38,225 nt of DNA from positions 1 to 38,225 of the IMG/VR virus record IMGVR_UViG_3300030202_000868. One strand, given 5' to 3'. Shown here piece by piece: positions 24,020 through 33,804 of the stretch; within the stretch, counting starts at the first letter, position 1, and every line of letters starts with the position of its first letter. A program made the translations under genes and the position numbers. A model generated the notes under the pieces. That model did no database searches. It saw only the letters and a list, made by a program, of their open reading frames with translations, and was not told the origin of the DNA. The DNA comes from a virus.

Positions 24020-24041
24020 GTATTATAATAAAAAAAATATA

Positions 24042-24791
24042 ATGGCAGTAAACGTAAATACAGTATACACAACAGTCTTGTACATATTAAACAAAGAACA
24101 AAGAGGATATGTTACTCCAACAGAGTTTAATAGTATTGCTGCTCAAGTACAAAAAGAAATATTTGAATCATATTTTCCAGATGGTAATCAGTTAAATAGA
24201 TTCAACCAAAACAATCAACAAAACGATACAGAGTTCTTTAACATGTTTAAAGATACGGCTTATAAGTTATATCCATTTGAACAGGATGTAGCTTTTACTT
24301 ATGTTCCAGGTAACACGGCTTGGCAAAACAACACAGCTAACGCTATATATAAGTTAGGTCAAATAATATCTACATATAACACTACTAATGTTAACAACCC
24401 TGTACGTAACTCAATAACTCAATTAGCTAGTAAAAAAGATTTTGAACAAATAACTAGATCAAAACTAACTAGTCCTACCAATCAATATCCTATATGTTAC
24501 ACTACTAACAATGCAGGTTCATTAATAGTAAGAGTATCTCCAAACCCAGATACTTTAGTTATAAATTGCTTAACTGTACCAACTGATCCTGTTTGGGGTT
24601 TTACTACTGGTGCTGTAGGACAATATATATATGCGGCTGGTTCGTCTACTGATTTTGAATTAGATGTATCAGAGCAAACAAATATTATTACTAACATATT
24701 AAAGTATTGTGGTATAATAATTAATGATCCTACAATAATACAAACTGCAGAGCAAGAAGCAATGTCAGTTTCACAAAATGAAAAAGCATAA
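24042..24791 (+). CDS. head-tail connector / ring-type protein (249 aa)
   Basis: A 249-residue protein from the ATG at 24042. A TTG at 24009 in the same frame lies inside a stable hairpin and is rejected. It starts MAVNVNTVYTTVLYILNKEQ, followed by VTPTEFNSIAAQVQKEIFESYF, a pattern I associate with connector proteins of crAss-like and other Bacteroidota podoviruses. The centre is beta-rich, ending in a helix with ITNILKYCGIIINDPTIIQTAEQE. It probably forms part of the neck under the portal. It overlaps the next gene by 1 bp. Confidence 0.6.
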   Translation: MAVNVNTVYTTVLYILNKEQRGYVTPTEFNSIAAQVQKEIFESYFPDGNQLNRFNQNNQQNDTEFFNMFKDTAYKLYPFEQDVAFTYVPGNTAWQNNTANAIYKLGQIISTYNTTNVNNPVRNSITQLASKKDFEQITRSKLTSPTNQYPICYTTNNAGSLIVRVSPNPDTLVINCLTVPTDPVWGFTTGAVGQYIYAAGSSTDFELDVSEQTNIITNILKYCGIIINDPTIIQTAEQEAMSVSQNEKA

Positions 24792-26017
24792 TGGGACAAA
24801 TAACAGAAACTAACCAACAATATTATCAAGGCGTACAAGGCTTTAGAGGAACAGGTAATGCGTTAACAATAACAACTACATTTAACACAGATCTTGTATA
24901 TGGTAGTTGGAACCCAGCTGTAGCTGAATATGCTTTAAATAACTTTAAAATATACACTAGTACTACAGGTTTTCCAGGTAGTTGGACTGAATATGTATTA
25001 CAGTATTCTGTAACCGGAAACGCTATAACTTTCGCGGCTAATCCTGCTAACAATTTATACATAGTTGTACAGTTAAAAACATTAGACGGTGGTCAGTACG
25101 CAAATACTCCAGCTGAAGAAGCCTTAGGTGATGCTGTAGAAGAAAATTATGGTAGTTATCAATATATAAAACTAGGAGATGTTATAGATAACTATATGGT
25201 TGGTTATGTTGGCGATGGTAAAGTAATTCAAACAGCTAAAAAATCTGATGTATTATTTTTTGCTAAAAGATCATTACAAGAATTTAGCTATGATACATTA
25301 AAAAGTATAAAATCTCAAGAATTAACTGTACCAGATAGTTTATCTTTAGTTATACCTCAAGACTATGTTAACTATGTTGCTTTATCTTGGATAGATCAAT
25401 ACGGTGTAAAAAGACCGCTTTTTCCTAACAACAACTTAACTACTAATCCTTACACTAAATTATTACAAGATGATAAAGGTATACCAACACAAGATAATTT
25501 TGGTGAAGATTTAGAAGGAACATCGTTAACAGTAGAAAGATGGAGAGATGTAAATCCTAATAGAATATTAAATGAAGAAGCTTTATACGATCAAGATTTA
25601 TGGGCATATGGATATTATGCAAATGATTTTGGTTCAGGTCCATGGAACTGGGGAAGATTATATGGATTAGATCCTCAATATTCTAACGCAAACGGTTGGT
25701 TTGGTATTAATGAAAGAGATGGTAAATTTACTTTTTCAAGTAATTTAAGAGATAAATTAATTGTTTTAGAATATATATCTGATGGACTTGCTTATGATTT
25801 AGATACTAGAATACCTAAATTAGCAGAAGAAGCTATGTACATGAGTATATCATATAACTTATTAGCTGGTAGAGCAGGTGTACCAGAAGGACTTGTAGCA
25901 AGATTTAAAAAAGATAGAAGAGCCGCATTAAGAAATGCTAAAATAAGATTATCTAATATTAAACTTGATCAAATAGTTCAAGTAATGAGAGGTAAATCTA
26001 AATGGATTAAACACTAA
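24791..26017 (+). CDS. tail tubular / ring protein (408 aa)
   Basis: A 408-residue protein. The first 110 residues are a beta domain; a conserved-looking block follows with LGDVIDNYMVGYVGDGK, KSDVLFFAKRSLQEFSYDTL and VIPQDYVNYVALSWIDQYG. This block is typical of crAss-like ring proteins and comparable in role to T7 gp11 or P22 gp4 gatekeepers. The C-terminus is helical and basic (ARFKKDRRAALRNAKIRLS). It should sit between portal and tail nozzle. Assigned by pattern memory and gene order. Confidence 0.65.
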   Translation: MGQITETNQQYYQGVQGFRGTGNALTITTTFNTDLVYGSWNPAVAEYALNNFKIYTSTTGFPGSWTEYVLQYSVTGNAITFAANPANNLYIVVQLKTLDGGQYANTPAEEALGDAVEENYGSYQYIKLGDVIDNYMVGYVGDGKVIQTAKKSDVLFFAKRSLQEFSYDTLKSIKSQELTVPDSLSLVIPQDYVNYVALSWIDQYGVKRPLFPNNNLTTNPYTKLLQDDKGIPTQDNFGEDLEGTSLTVERWRDVNPNRILNEEALYDQDLWAYGYYANDFGSGPWNWGRLYGLDPQYSNANGWFGINERDGKFTFSSNLRDKLIVLEYISDGLAYDLDTRIPKLAEEAMYMSISYNLLAGRAGVPEGLVARFKKDRRAALRNAKIRLSNIKLDQIVQVMRGKSKWIKH

Positions 26018-26023
26018 AATTTA

Positions 26024-29000
26024 ATGGCAAAAATAACCAATAATTTCGTCAAAGGTAAAATGAATAAAGATCTTGATGATCGATTAATACCTCAGGGCGA
26101 ATATAGAAACGCAATAAATGCTCAGGTAAGTAGATCTGAAGGTCCTAATGTTGGAGCATTAGAAAATGTTTTAGGTAATGTTTTGTCCGCAGATTTTAGA
26201 GAACTAACTAATAATGATAATTTATTTTCTATAGGTTATTGCACTGATGAAATAAACAATAGAGTTTTTTTATTTTTAACAGACAACACAGGTTCTGCTT
26301 ATAAAAGATCAGCTGGTTCAGGTAAAACATCTTACATAGTAATGTATGATGCAAATAGTAACGCAGCTTCTATATTAGTTAATGGTGATTTTTTAAATTT
26401 TTCTACTTTATTTCCAATAACTGGTGTTAATATACTAGAAGATCTATTGTTTTTTACTGATAATAGAAATCAACCACGAGTTATAAATGTAAGTTTAGCT
26501 AATCCAAATAACAGTGCTAATCCAACATATTATACAACTGAAGATCAAATATCTGTTGCTAAATATAATCCTTATCAACCAATAGAGTTATATAGACCAG
26601 CTTCCAATACAGCAACTGATTACGAAACATCTATGTACGATGTTGTAAGTAGATATTATCCTGATGGTGGTGAAGGTGTTACTACACAAAATTATTCAAG
26701 TAGTGGTACTCAAATAAGAATTGCTAGAGCAGATTATAAAGGTGATTTACCTTATGGTGCTACTATAGCTTATATTAAAGACGGTGAATTTATTGAAACA
26801 GGTCAAACAGTAGCAAGTGTTACTGGAACTAATAACACTTATTTCACAGTAAATACTCAAACACAATCTCCTACATACACTATAAATACAGGTACAACGG
26901 TTATATTTAACTACAATCCTTATTATCAAATTGATTACAACGGTGATTCAGATTATTTAGAAGAATTATTTGTAAGGTTTGCTTATAGATATAAATTTGA
27001 AAACGGTGAATACTCTATAATATCACCATTTACTCAAGAATGTTTTATACCAAAACAAGATGGTTATTTTAGATACAAAGTAAACGAAGAAAGCGCTACA
27101 GCAGGTGTTGGGGATAAAAACAATAGTCCTATATTAGACGTTCAAGACGAAGAAGATACTTATAGAAGTACTGTTGTTGAATTTATGGAAAACAAAGTTA
27201 ATAAAATAATATTAAGAATACCATTACCAACAACATCTAGTCTTTTAAATAGTGCTTTTAAAATAACAGATATAGATATATTATACAAAGAATCTACTTC
27301 AAACAATGTTAATGTTATTGAAACAATTCCATTATCAAGAATAGGAAATGGATACGGTAGAGCAGAGGTAAACGGTGCTACAACTAGCACAACAGCTGTA
27401 GCTATAGATAACATTAGTGGATCTATTAAAGTAGGTGCTTTAGTTAGTGGAGATGGTGTAGTTAATAATCCTGTTGTAGTAAGTTATGATGGAGTAAGTG
27501 CTCTTGTATTATCAACTCCTCAGAGTTTAGCTAATAACGCTAATTTAACATTTGGTGATCATAATATTTTTGAATATGAGTATCAATCTACAAAACCTTA
27601 TAAAGTTTTACCAGCTAGTGATACAACAAGAACATATGATAAAATACCTGTAAGAGCTTTGTCTCAAGAAATTATAAGTAATAGAGTTGTATATGGTAAT
27701 TTTTTAGACAAACATACTCCTCCAGCTAGTATAGATTATAACGTTGCCGTTAGTCCAAAATCTGATTTTAATTTAGGTACAGCAACAACTACAACTACTG
27801 CTTTAGAACCACAAGGGGAAACTGTTATTGCTATAAATACAGCTACAGGTAATTTTGCTAATGGATACACGGTAACATCTAATGTTGTAGGAGCAATCCC
27901 AGCTAATACTGTTGTTGCTTCAAATACTGGTACTACAATTACATTATCTGCTGCGTTGGCTAGTGCTTTAGCAAATGGTTCAACACTTACTTTTACAGCA
28001 CCTAACAACGTAAGATATACAACAAGTAAAATAGAATATCCTAACCACTCGTTAAAACAAAATAGAAATTATCAAGTAGGTGTAGTATTATCAGATAAGT
28101 TTGGTAGACAATCAACTGTAATATTAGCTGATGGAGATAGTTCTGTTAAGTTTAACAATGAATCTTATTTAGGTTCTACTATTTTTTCAAGGTATCTAGC
28201 TTCAAGTGTAGAAGCTTTATCTTTTCCTGGAAACTCTTTAAAAGTTTTATTTAATAGTCCTATAGCTGGTGGTGTAACAGGTATATATAATGGTGATCCC
28301 ACTAGTGCAGATTATAATCCATTAGGTTGGTACTCTTATAAAATAGTTGTAAAACAAACTGAACAAGAATATTACAATGTATATTTACCTGGTGTAATGG
28401 CTGCTTATCCTACAGATCCGACTAAAGAATTAGGTAAAACATCTCATGCTGTATTATTTAATGATAATATTAATAAAGTCCCTAGAGATTTAATAGAAGT
28501 AGGACCAGAACAAAAACAATTTAGAAGTAGTGTTGTATTACATGGAAGAGTAGAAAATTTAAACAGCGTAGATGTTTGGCAGAATAATGCTCAATATTAT
28601 CCTGGAGATATTGCTCCTATAGTGAGCGTAATAGCTACAGACAATGATATGTTTAATGGTATATCTCAAACAGGTTATGTTGGTAGTGCTGATTTTTATA
28701 ATGTTATTTCAAATCCTTTAATTGGTAGAATAAATACACCTTCTGGAAAATTTGGAGTAGCACCTGTTATAGTAACTGGAACTGTAGGTTCTACTAGCTT
28801 AGGAGGTTTAGACACTCTTGGTTTAACAACTGCATCTATAAGTCCTACCCCTGCTACAGCCGCGGTAACAAGTGGTCAAACAGTTACTGGTCCTGGAATA
28901 GCAGATGGTACTTTAGTTCTTTCTGTTTCAAATGACAGTGGTTTTCGTAAAATAATATTAAATCAAAACACATCGGGTACTGCTGTTGGCGATGTTTTAA

Positions 29001-30181
29001 CATTCACACCAACACCTATAAATTCTAATAACTGGGTTACAATGCCTCAATTAGCTGTTATGGAAACAGATCCTGTAGAATCTAATCTAGATATATTCTG
29101 GGAAACAACTACAGCTGGTTTAGTAACTGATTTAAACCAAGCAATATCTGGTGGTACTGCTGAAGGTGTTTCATTTGGTTTTAATACTGATGATTTTGAT
29201 GAAGGACTTGTACCAGCAACAGCTAATGACGAAATGTGTTCATCAGATTTTCCTATATTAGATCAATTTGGTAACACTATAACTTATGTTGAAACTAATC
29301 CACCTCAATTTCAACTAGTAGAGGTTAAAGATTTTAATAATAATGTAATTACTAGTACTAATGATCCATCTGATAATACATCTGTTTTCAAACTAGTAAG
29401 AGATGGAAACAATTATAATGTAAAAGTTCAAGATTCTTTTTATTACAGTAATCAACATGCAACTAAAGACACCTACTCTTTTAAATTTGAAATTAATTAT
29501 GCTGGTGTGCAGACGTTTATTACAAAACAACCTGTTTCTTTAATAAATTTATCTCCTGTAATTTTAGGTAGTACATGTAGTAATCCTCCTATTTATGTTC
29601 CAGGAACTGGTAACGGTGTAAATCCATTAGGAACTTTTAAAGTTATTCAAGCAACTAACGGAGCAGCTTTTGGAATAGGAGTATCAAATCCTCAAGGTTG
29701 GAAAGATTTAACATGGAGACTTACAGTTACTAAAGGCGGTGTAGATTATGGACCTTTAGGTAACGGCTCTGTATTTATAAATCAATATCAAGCAAATCAA
29801 TATTGGACAGCTTCTTTTAATTTTACAGGAGGAGATACACCAAGCGGTATGCCTGATGGAACATATGCCTGTGTAGCTACAGTAGAAGATGCTGGTGCTT
29901 TAACTGATGTTTGTAATTTTAATCTTGTTGTAAATAGAACACCGTGTTATACTTATAAGCGTAATTATCAAGGTACTGGTAATGTTATCTCCGCTACATA
30001 TACAGATTGTAGTGGTGATGGAACTGCTGCTATTAGTTATGTTGATCCACCTTCTAATACATTCCCAGGTTATGATAGAGTTTGTGCAAGAGATAATCAA
30101 ACTAACTTAATAAATGCAGGTTACACTAAACTAGCTTTAAACAGTACAGATCCTGCCAACACGTGTAACGTAACTTTGTAA
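26024..30181 (+). CDS. tail stabilization-type protein, large (1385 aa)
   Basis: A 1385-residue protein opening MAKITNNFVKGKMNKDLDDR and continuing LIPQGEYRNAINAQVSRSEG, the signature start of podovirus tail stabilization or nozzle proteins (P22 gp10-like role, crAss-like stabilization protein). The body is beta-rich. Two inserted repeat domains carry Thr/Val/Ala motifs (TVVASNTGTTITLSAALASA; VTSGQTVTGPGIADGTLVLS). The end has paired Cys residues (TDVCNFNLVVNRTPCYTYKR), perhaps an adhesive Ig-like tip. It is followed 22 bp later by a partner protein that seems to complete the conserved family. Confidence 0.7.
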   Translation: MAKITNNFVKGKMNKDLDDRLIPQGEYRNAINAQVSRSEGPNVGALENVLGNVLSADFRELTNNDNLFSIGYCTDEINNRVFLFLTDNTGSAYKRSAGSGKTSYIVMYDANSNAASILVNGDFLNFSTLFPITGVNILEDLLFFTDNRNQPRVINVSLANPNNSANPTYYTTEDQISVAKYNPYQPIELYRPASNTATDYETSMYDVVSRYYPDGGEGVTTQNYSSSGTQIRIARADYKGDLPYGATIAYIKDGEFIETGQTVASVTGTNNTYFTVNTQTQSPTYTINTGTTVIFNYNPYYQIDYNGDSDYLEELFVRFAYRYKFENGEYSIISPFTQECFIPKQDGYFRYKVNEESATAGVGDKNNSPILDVQDEEDTYRSTVVEFMENKVNKIILRIPLPTTSSLLNSAFKITDIDILYKESTSNNVNVIETIPLSRIGNGYGRAEVNGATTSTTAVAIDNISGSIKVGALVSGDGVVNNPVVVSYDGVSALVLSTPQSLANNANLTFGDHNIFEYEYQSTKPYKVLPASDTTRTYDKIPVRALSQEIISNRVVYGNFLDKHTPPASIDYNVAVSPKSDFNLGTATTTTTALEPQGETVIAINTATGNFANGYTVTSNVVGAIPANTVVASNTGTTITLSAALASALANGSTLTFTAPNNVRYTTSKIEYPNHSLKQNRNYQVGVVLSDKFGRQSTVILADGDSSVKFNNESYLGSTIFSRYLASSVEALSFPGNSLKVLFNSPIAGGVTGIYNGDPTSADYNPLGWYSYKIVVKQTEQEYYNVYLPGVMAAYPTDPTKELGKTSHAVLFNDNINKVPRDLIEVGPEQKQFRSSVVLHGRVENLNSVDVWQNNAQYYPGDIAPIVSVIATDNDMFNGISQTGYVGSADFYNVISNPLIGRINTPSGKFGVAPVIVTGTVGSTSLGGLDTLGLTTASISPTPATAAVTSGQTVTGPGIADGTLVLSVSNDSGFRKIILNQNTSGTAVGDVLTFTPTPINSNNWVTMPQLAVMETDPVESNLDIFWETTTAGLVTDLNQAISGGTAEGVSFGFNTDDFDEGLVPATANDEMCSSDFPILDQFGNTITYVETNPPQFQLVEVKDFNNNVITSTNDPSDNTSVFKLVRDGNNYNVKVQDSFYYSNQHATKDTYSFKFEINYAGVQTFITKQPVSLINLSPVILGSTCSNPPIYVPGTGNGVNPLGTFKVIQATNGAAFGIGVSNPQGWKDLTWRLTVTKGGVDYGPLGNGSVFINQYQANQYWTASFNFTGGDTPSGMPDGTYACVATVEDAGALTDVCNFNLVVNRTPCYTYKRNYQGTGNVISATYTDCSGDGTAAISYVDPPSNTFPGYDRVCARDNQTNLINAGYTKLALNSTDPANTCNVTL

Positions 30182-30203
30182 AAAAACAAGTAATACTAAT
30201 AAT

Positions 30204-31673
30204 ATGGCTGCTATAATAGAAGTTAAATACTTCAATACATTTCTTCTAAAGAAAGTAAACCAAACAATAACGAATCCCAATTATGGAAATATTCCTTCTT
30301 GGAATGGTTCTATGGGTATACCTGCAGCTAAAGGAGGTTATCCTATATCTAATGCAGATGTTCCACAAAATTGGGTTATAGAAGAATCTAGAATTAATGG
30401 TGGTTATAACAATACCTCAGTATCTTTTGGTGCTAAAGCATATTTAGTAGAAGAAGAACCTAATGGATCTAGACGTGGAAACTCTTTAATATACTCAGGT
30501 ATATTCAACTCTAGAACAGGTATAAACAATACAAATGTGTTTTCAGTAGGAGAAGATATAATTAAATCACTAGATCCAGCTAATGGAAGTATACAAAAAC
30601 TTTATGCTGAAGATACTAATTTAAATATATTTCAAGAATTAAAAATTAGTAGAGCATTAATTGATAAAGACGCTATATATTCTGCGGAAGGTGGTGGAGC
30701 TGTTACAAGTGCTAATCTTGTTATTGGAGCTATTCAACCTTATGCTGGTAAATATGGTATTAGTGATGATCCTACAAGTTTTGCAGTATACGGTACTGAT
30801 AAATATTTTACTGATAGAAACAACGGAACTGTTTTAAAATTATCTGGAGGCTTAGTAGAAATATCTAGAGCCAACATGATAGATTATTTTAGAGATAGAT
30901 TAGGATCAGGTATTGTAGTAGGTGGAGTAACAGGAAGAGTTATAGGTGGTTGGGATATACATAATAAACAATATGTTCTTTCAACACAAGAGCCAGGTGC
31001 ACAAGCTGATACTTTAGAAGATGGTTATGAAACTCTAGCATGGGACAATATTGTTCAAGGTTGGACTAGCTTTTTTACATATAAACCAGAATTAATGTTT
31101 AGCTTAGGTAATAAGTTTTATAGTGCAAAATTTGGTAGTTTATATGAGCATTATTCTATAGCTGGTACAAGAAACTTATTCTATGAGAATGACGGTCAAA
31201 CAGTTAAACCCACTTCTATAACATTTGTTTTTAATCCTAATGTAAGTTTATCTAAAACTTTTAAAACAGTTGATTATGAAGGAAGTAATGGTTGGCAAAT
31301 AAATTCTTTTGTATCTGATCTTACAGGTATGAATAATGTTACTAATAATAACAACTGGGCAGAGTTTCAAGATGCAACTACTCAAGTATATAGCTATACA
31401 CAAGGACAGTATGATGCTGCAGGTAATGTATATCCTAATGCTAACCCACCGTTTTATTATGCTGGGTTTAATAGAAAAGAAAATAAATATGTGGCTAACT
31501 TGGTAAATAATAGTTTACCTATGCCTGGTGAAATTACTTATGGCGCAGCTATATCTGGTATAAAAGGATTTTTAGCCACTGTAACAATAGCTACAGATAC
31601 AGTTACAGAACCAGGTGGTGAAAAAGAATTATTCTCTGTTGGTAGTGAGTTTATAGCTAACAGCGGATATTAA
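30204..31673 (+). CDS. tail stabilization-type partner protein (489 aa)
   Basis: A 489-residue protein. After MAAIIEVKYFNTFLLKKV it carries LIYSGIFNSRTGINNTNVFS, the stretch SLDPANGSIQKLYAEDTNLN, then FQELKISRALIDKDAIYSAEG and FAVYGTDKYFTDRNNGTVLKLS. These blocks belong to the same tail stabilization family as the upstream gene; in other phages they can, as I recall, be part of one longer protein. So the nozzle is built from two chains here. The C-terminal part is beta-rich with PPFYYAGFNRKENKYVANL. No catalytic motif is seen. The A-rich leader lacks a Shine-Dalgarno. Confidence 0.65.
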   Translation: MAAIIEVKYFNTFLLKKVNQTITNPNYGNIPSWNGSMGIPAAKGGYPISNADVPQNWVIEESRINGGYNNTSVSFGAKAYLVEEEPNGSRRGNSLIYSGIFNSRTGINNTNVFSVGEDIIKSLDPANGSIQKLYAEDTNLNIFQELKISRALIDKDAIYSAEGGGAVTSANLVIGAIQPYAGKYGISDDPTSFAVYGTDKYFTDRNNGTVLKLSGGLVEISRANMIDYFRDRLGSGIVVGGVTGRVIGGWDIHNKQYVLSTQEPGAQADTLEDGYETLAWDNIVQGWTSFFTYKPELMFSLGNKFYSAKFGSLYEHYSIAGTRNLFYENDGQTVKPTSITFVFNPNVSLSKTFKTVDYEGSNGWQINSFVSDLTGMNNVTNNNNWAEFQDATTQVYSYTQGQYDAAGNVYPNANPPFYYAGFNRKENKYVANLVNNSLPMPGEITYGAAISGIKGFLATVTIATDTVTEPGGEKELFSVGSEFIANSGY

Positions 31674-31683
31674 ATTAAATAAA

Positions 31684-32018
31684 ATGAAATTAAAAAAAGC
31701 AACAGCTGTAGAGGCTTTGCAGAAATTAATATTTGAAGGTAAAGAAGAAGATGGATTCTAGGTGCAGTTCATAATCATCTACATGTTTGGTTTTTATTAA
31801 CAGGTTCAGTTATTATAAATAATAATGGTGAAAAGATAGAGCACATAGCTCCTTGCTATACTGTATCAGAACCTGGTTCGCAAAGAATTATTTTAGCTTT
31901 AGAAGATTCTATATTTGTAAATGTTCACAAAAACCCTACAAATACAAAAGATATAGCTGAATTAGAAAAAGAAATAGTCTCTATGACAAAAGAAGAATAC
32001 AATAATAAATATAAGTAA
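31684..32018 (+). pseudogene. frame-broken cupin-like gene
   Basis: The ATG at 31684 encodes 25 residues (MKLKKATAVEALQKLIFEGK then EEDGF) and meets TAG at 31759. The -1 frame is open from 31743 and reads WILGAVHNHLHVWFLLTGSV, then IEHIAPCYTVSEPGSQRIIL and VNVHKNPTNTKDIAELEKE, to a TAA at 32016. That second part has the H-x-H and turn pattern of a small cupin (beta barrel, metal by His) found in phages, but it has no usable start codon. Together the frames make one protein of about 111 residues with a single-base shift near 31743-31758. It is a disrupted gene, a sequencing or assembly indel, or recoded. No clear slippery heptamer is seen. Confidence 0.65.
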
Positions 32019-32019
32019 T

Positions 32020-32700
32020 ATGAGTTTTTTATTAGGATCCGCAGCTATAAGTGCGGGTACAAGCATACTCGGTGGTATCATTGGTGGTGGAAAAGCTAGA
32101 AGAGCAGCAAGAAGAGCTGCTAAGCAATTAAAAAAAATGAACGCTAAAATGGCACAACTAGAAGCTAATAGACAGGAAATAATTAATCCTTACGAGGATT
32201 CTACTAACTTAAGTAGTATGATGAGTAATCCTATGGCTAATCTAGCTGTTGCTACACAAGCAACTGAAATGCAGATCGAAGAAACTGATCAAGCATTAGC
32301 TAATACATTAGATACTATAAGACAAACTGGAGGTGGAGCTGGTAGCGCAACTGCTTTAGCTCAAGCTGCATTAAAATCTAAACAAGGTATTGCTGCTAGT
32401 ATTGAAGCTCAAGAAAAATCTAATGAACAAGCTAGACAAGCTGGTGAGCAAAGATTACAAGATGCTAAAATAGCTGAAGAGAAAAGAATGCAAGGTCTTG
32501 ATGCTGCTGGTAAACAATTTGTATTTGGTCAAAGAGAACAAAGAGAAATGCAACAACTAAATAGATTGCAAGCACAAATAGACAACATGCAAGGTGTTAA
32601 AGCACAGGCGCAGAGAGATCAAACAGCTGCTATTACTGGAGCTATATCAGGAGTTGCAGGAGCTGCTAGTTCATATTTTGGAGCTAAAAACGCTGGTTAA
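32020..32700 (+). CDS. internal virion / ejection protein, coiled coil
   Basis: A 226-residue protein. The N-terminus is hydrophobic and Gly-rich (LLGSAAISAGTSILGGIIGGG) and followed by a basic stretch (ARRAARRAAKQLKKM). A long Gln/Ala/Glu coiled coil follows, with LNRLQAQIDNMQGVKAQAQRD near the end and a second Gly/Ala hydrophobic segment (ITGAISGVAGAASSYFGAK) at the C-terminus. This matches the small ejection proteins of podoviruses (T7 gp14-like) that enter the host envelope. It sits directly before the large virion proteins. Confidence 0.7.
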   Translation: MSFLLGSAAISAGTSILGGIIGGGKARRAARRAAKQLKKMNAKMAQLEANRQEIINPYEDSTNLSSMMSNPMANLAVATQATEMQIEETDQALANTLDTIRQTGGGAGSATALAQAALKSKQGIAASIEAQEKSNEQARQAGEQRLQDAKIAEEKRMQGLDAAGKQFVFGQREQREMQQLNRLQAQIDNMQGVKAQAQRDQTAAITGAISGVAGAASSYFGAKNAG

Positions 32701-32711
32701 AAATATAGAAA

Positions 32712-33794
32712 ATGGAGAATAAAAATATATCAATAAACTTATTTATAAAGCAAATGTTACAGAGTGATAACATGGCTTATGTACCTGGATATTTAAGCTC
32801 TAGAGTAAACATTGACTATGGTGTTTTAAATAAAGCATACCAGAATACAGGTAGAATATATGCTAGACTAAAAGCAGAATTAGAAAGAGGAACATGTGGT
32901 GATTGTATATTAGAAAATAAAATGCTAGTACAATTAGAAGCTGCTCCTCAACTTTCATTAGAGTTTTTATCTAATGTAATGGGTGAATTACAAGTTGTAG
33001 AAACTGGTAACTACGATCCTAACAATTATTATGGATACATGGTTGCAAATTGTATTATTACTAAAAAACCTGGTTTTTCTAAAACAGATGGTTATGATGT
33101 TTCTTTACAACTACTAGACAATGGCTCACAACAATTAATGTTTACAGGTCCAATGTTAGATACACCTTTAGTTATAAATAGCTCTGCTTTACAAAGTTTA
33201 CTAGACGCAGATACATCTATGGTAGTTGAAACACCAGATCTTAATGCTGGTATGGATCAATTATTAGTAGAGTCTGGATTATTTACACCTGATTCAATAG
33301 GTGAAAACGGTAAATTATCTTCAGCTGCAAAAATATCAGAAGAATTTATATTAAAATTTAACGGTGAACCTGATTACGAAATAATAGATATTGGTGGTGG
33401 TAAAGGTAGAAACATATTAAAATTTGATTTAGATAAAATAGAAAGAAAACTACAACCATTTATAAACGCTGAAGTTGCTGGTATATTATCAGCAGAACAA
33501 GAAGCAGTTGCAGCTTGGAACGTTTATTTAGCTCAACTATCAAGTGATGAAGAAGATGATCAGATGGTTCAAAACGCTAATGCCGGTAGTTTATCATGGG
33601 ATTATCAAAGAGATTTACCTTTACATCAAAATAAAAAAATTATATTTGGAGAAAGATATAAGCAATTTTTTATAAAAAATTATTTAGTACAGTTTTTAAC
33701 TAACAAACTACCTTATGTAGAACAAGATGCCGCGGTATTTGATTTACAACAAGGCATTGCTGATAAAGCACAAAAAATAATGGGTAACCAATAA
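32712..33794 (+). CDS. putative virion protein (360 aa)
   Basis: A 360-residue protein beginning MENKNISINLFIKQMLQSDN. It has a CGDC pair (ERGTCGDCILENKM), acidic stretches (SSDEEDDQMVQNAN), a mixed alpha/beta body, and the turn IIDIGGGKGRN that superficially resembles a methyltransferase glycine loop but lacks the rest of that fold. It is located between ejection-type proteins and is probably packaged or a tail-assembly factor. No certain family. The last bases lead to a TTAAA-type leader for the next gene. Confidence 0.55.
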   Translation: MENKNISINLFIKQMLQSDNMAYVPGYLSSRVNIDYGVLNKAYQNTGRIYARLKAELERGTCGDCILENKMLVQLEAAPQLSLEFLSNVMGELQVVETGNYDPNNYYGYMVANCIITKKPGFSKTDGYDVSLQLLDNGSQQLMFTGPMLDTPLVINSSALQSLLDADTSMVVETPDLNAGMDQLLVESGLFTPDSIGENGKLSSAAKISEEFILKFNGEPDYEIIDIGGGKGRNILKFDLDKIERKLQPFINAEVAGILSAEQEAVAAWNVYLAQLSSDEEDDQMVQNANAGSLSWDYQRDLPLHQNKKIIFGERYKQFFIKNYLVQFLTNKLPYVEQDAAVFDLQQGIADKAQKIMGNQ

Positions 33795-33804
33795 ATTAAA
33801 TTAA

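Noticed and set aside
24009-24041. TTG start that would add 11 residues to the connector gene
   Set aside because: It lies in the loop and 3' arm of a nine-pair hairpin, whereas the ATG at 24042 follows an open A/T-rich leader and gives a normal N-terminus (MAVNVNTVYTT).
27736-28008. Reverse-strand open frames in the stabilization gene and elsewhere
   Set aside because: They are shadows of repetitive Thr/Val/Ala coding sequence on the + strand, with no conserved pattern, and there is no room for leaders. All supported genes are on the + strand.
31743-31761. Programmed -1 frameshift site in the cupin-like gene
   Set aside because: The run AAAGAAGAAGATGG is not a standard X-XXY-YYZ slippery heptamer, and I see no clear stimulatory stem just downstream. 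Recoding is therefore left as a possibility only; a mutation or a base error is more likely.
33385-33420. Methyltransferase-like glycine loop (IIDIGGGKGRN) in the 360-residue protein
   Set aside because: Only this turn resembles the SAM-binding loop; the preceding and following motifs of the fold are missing.
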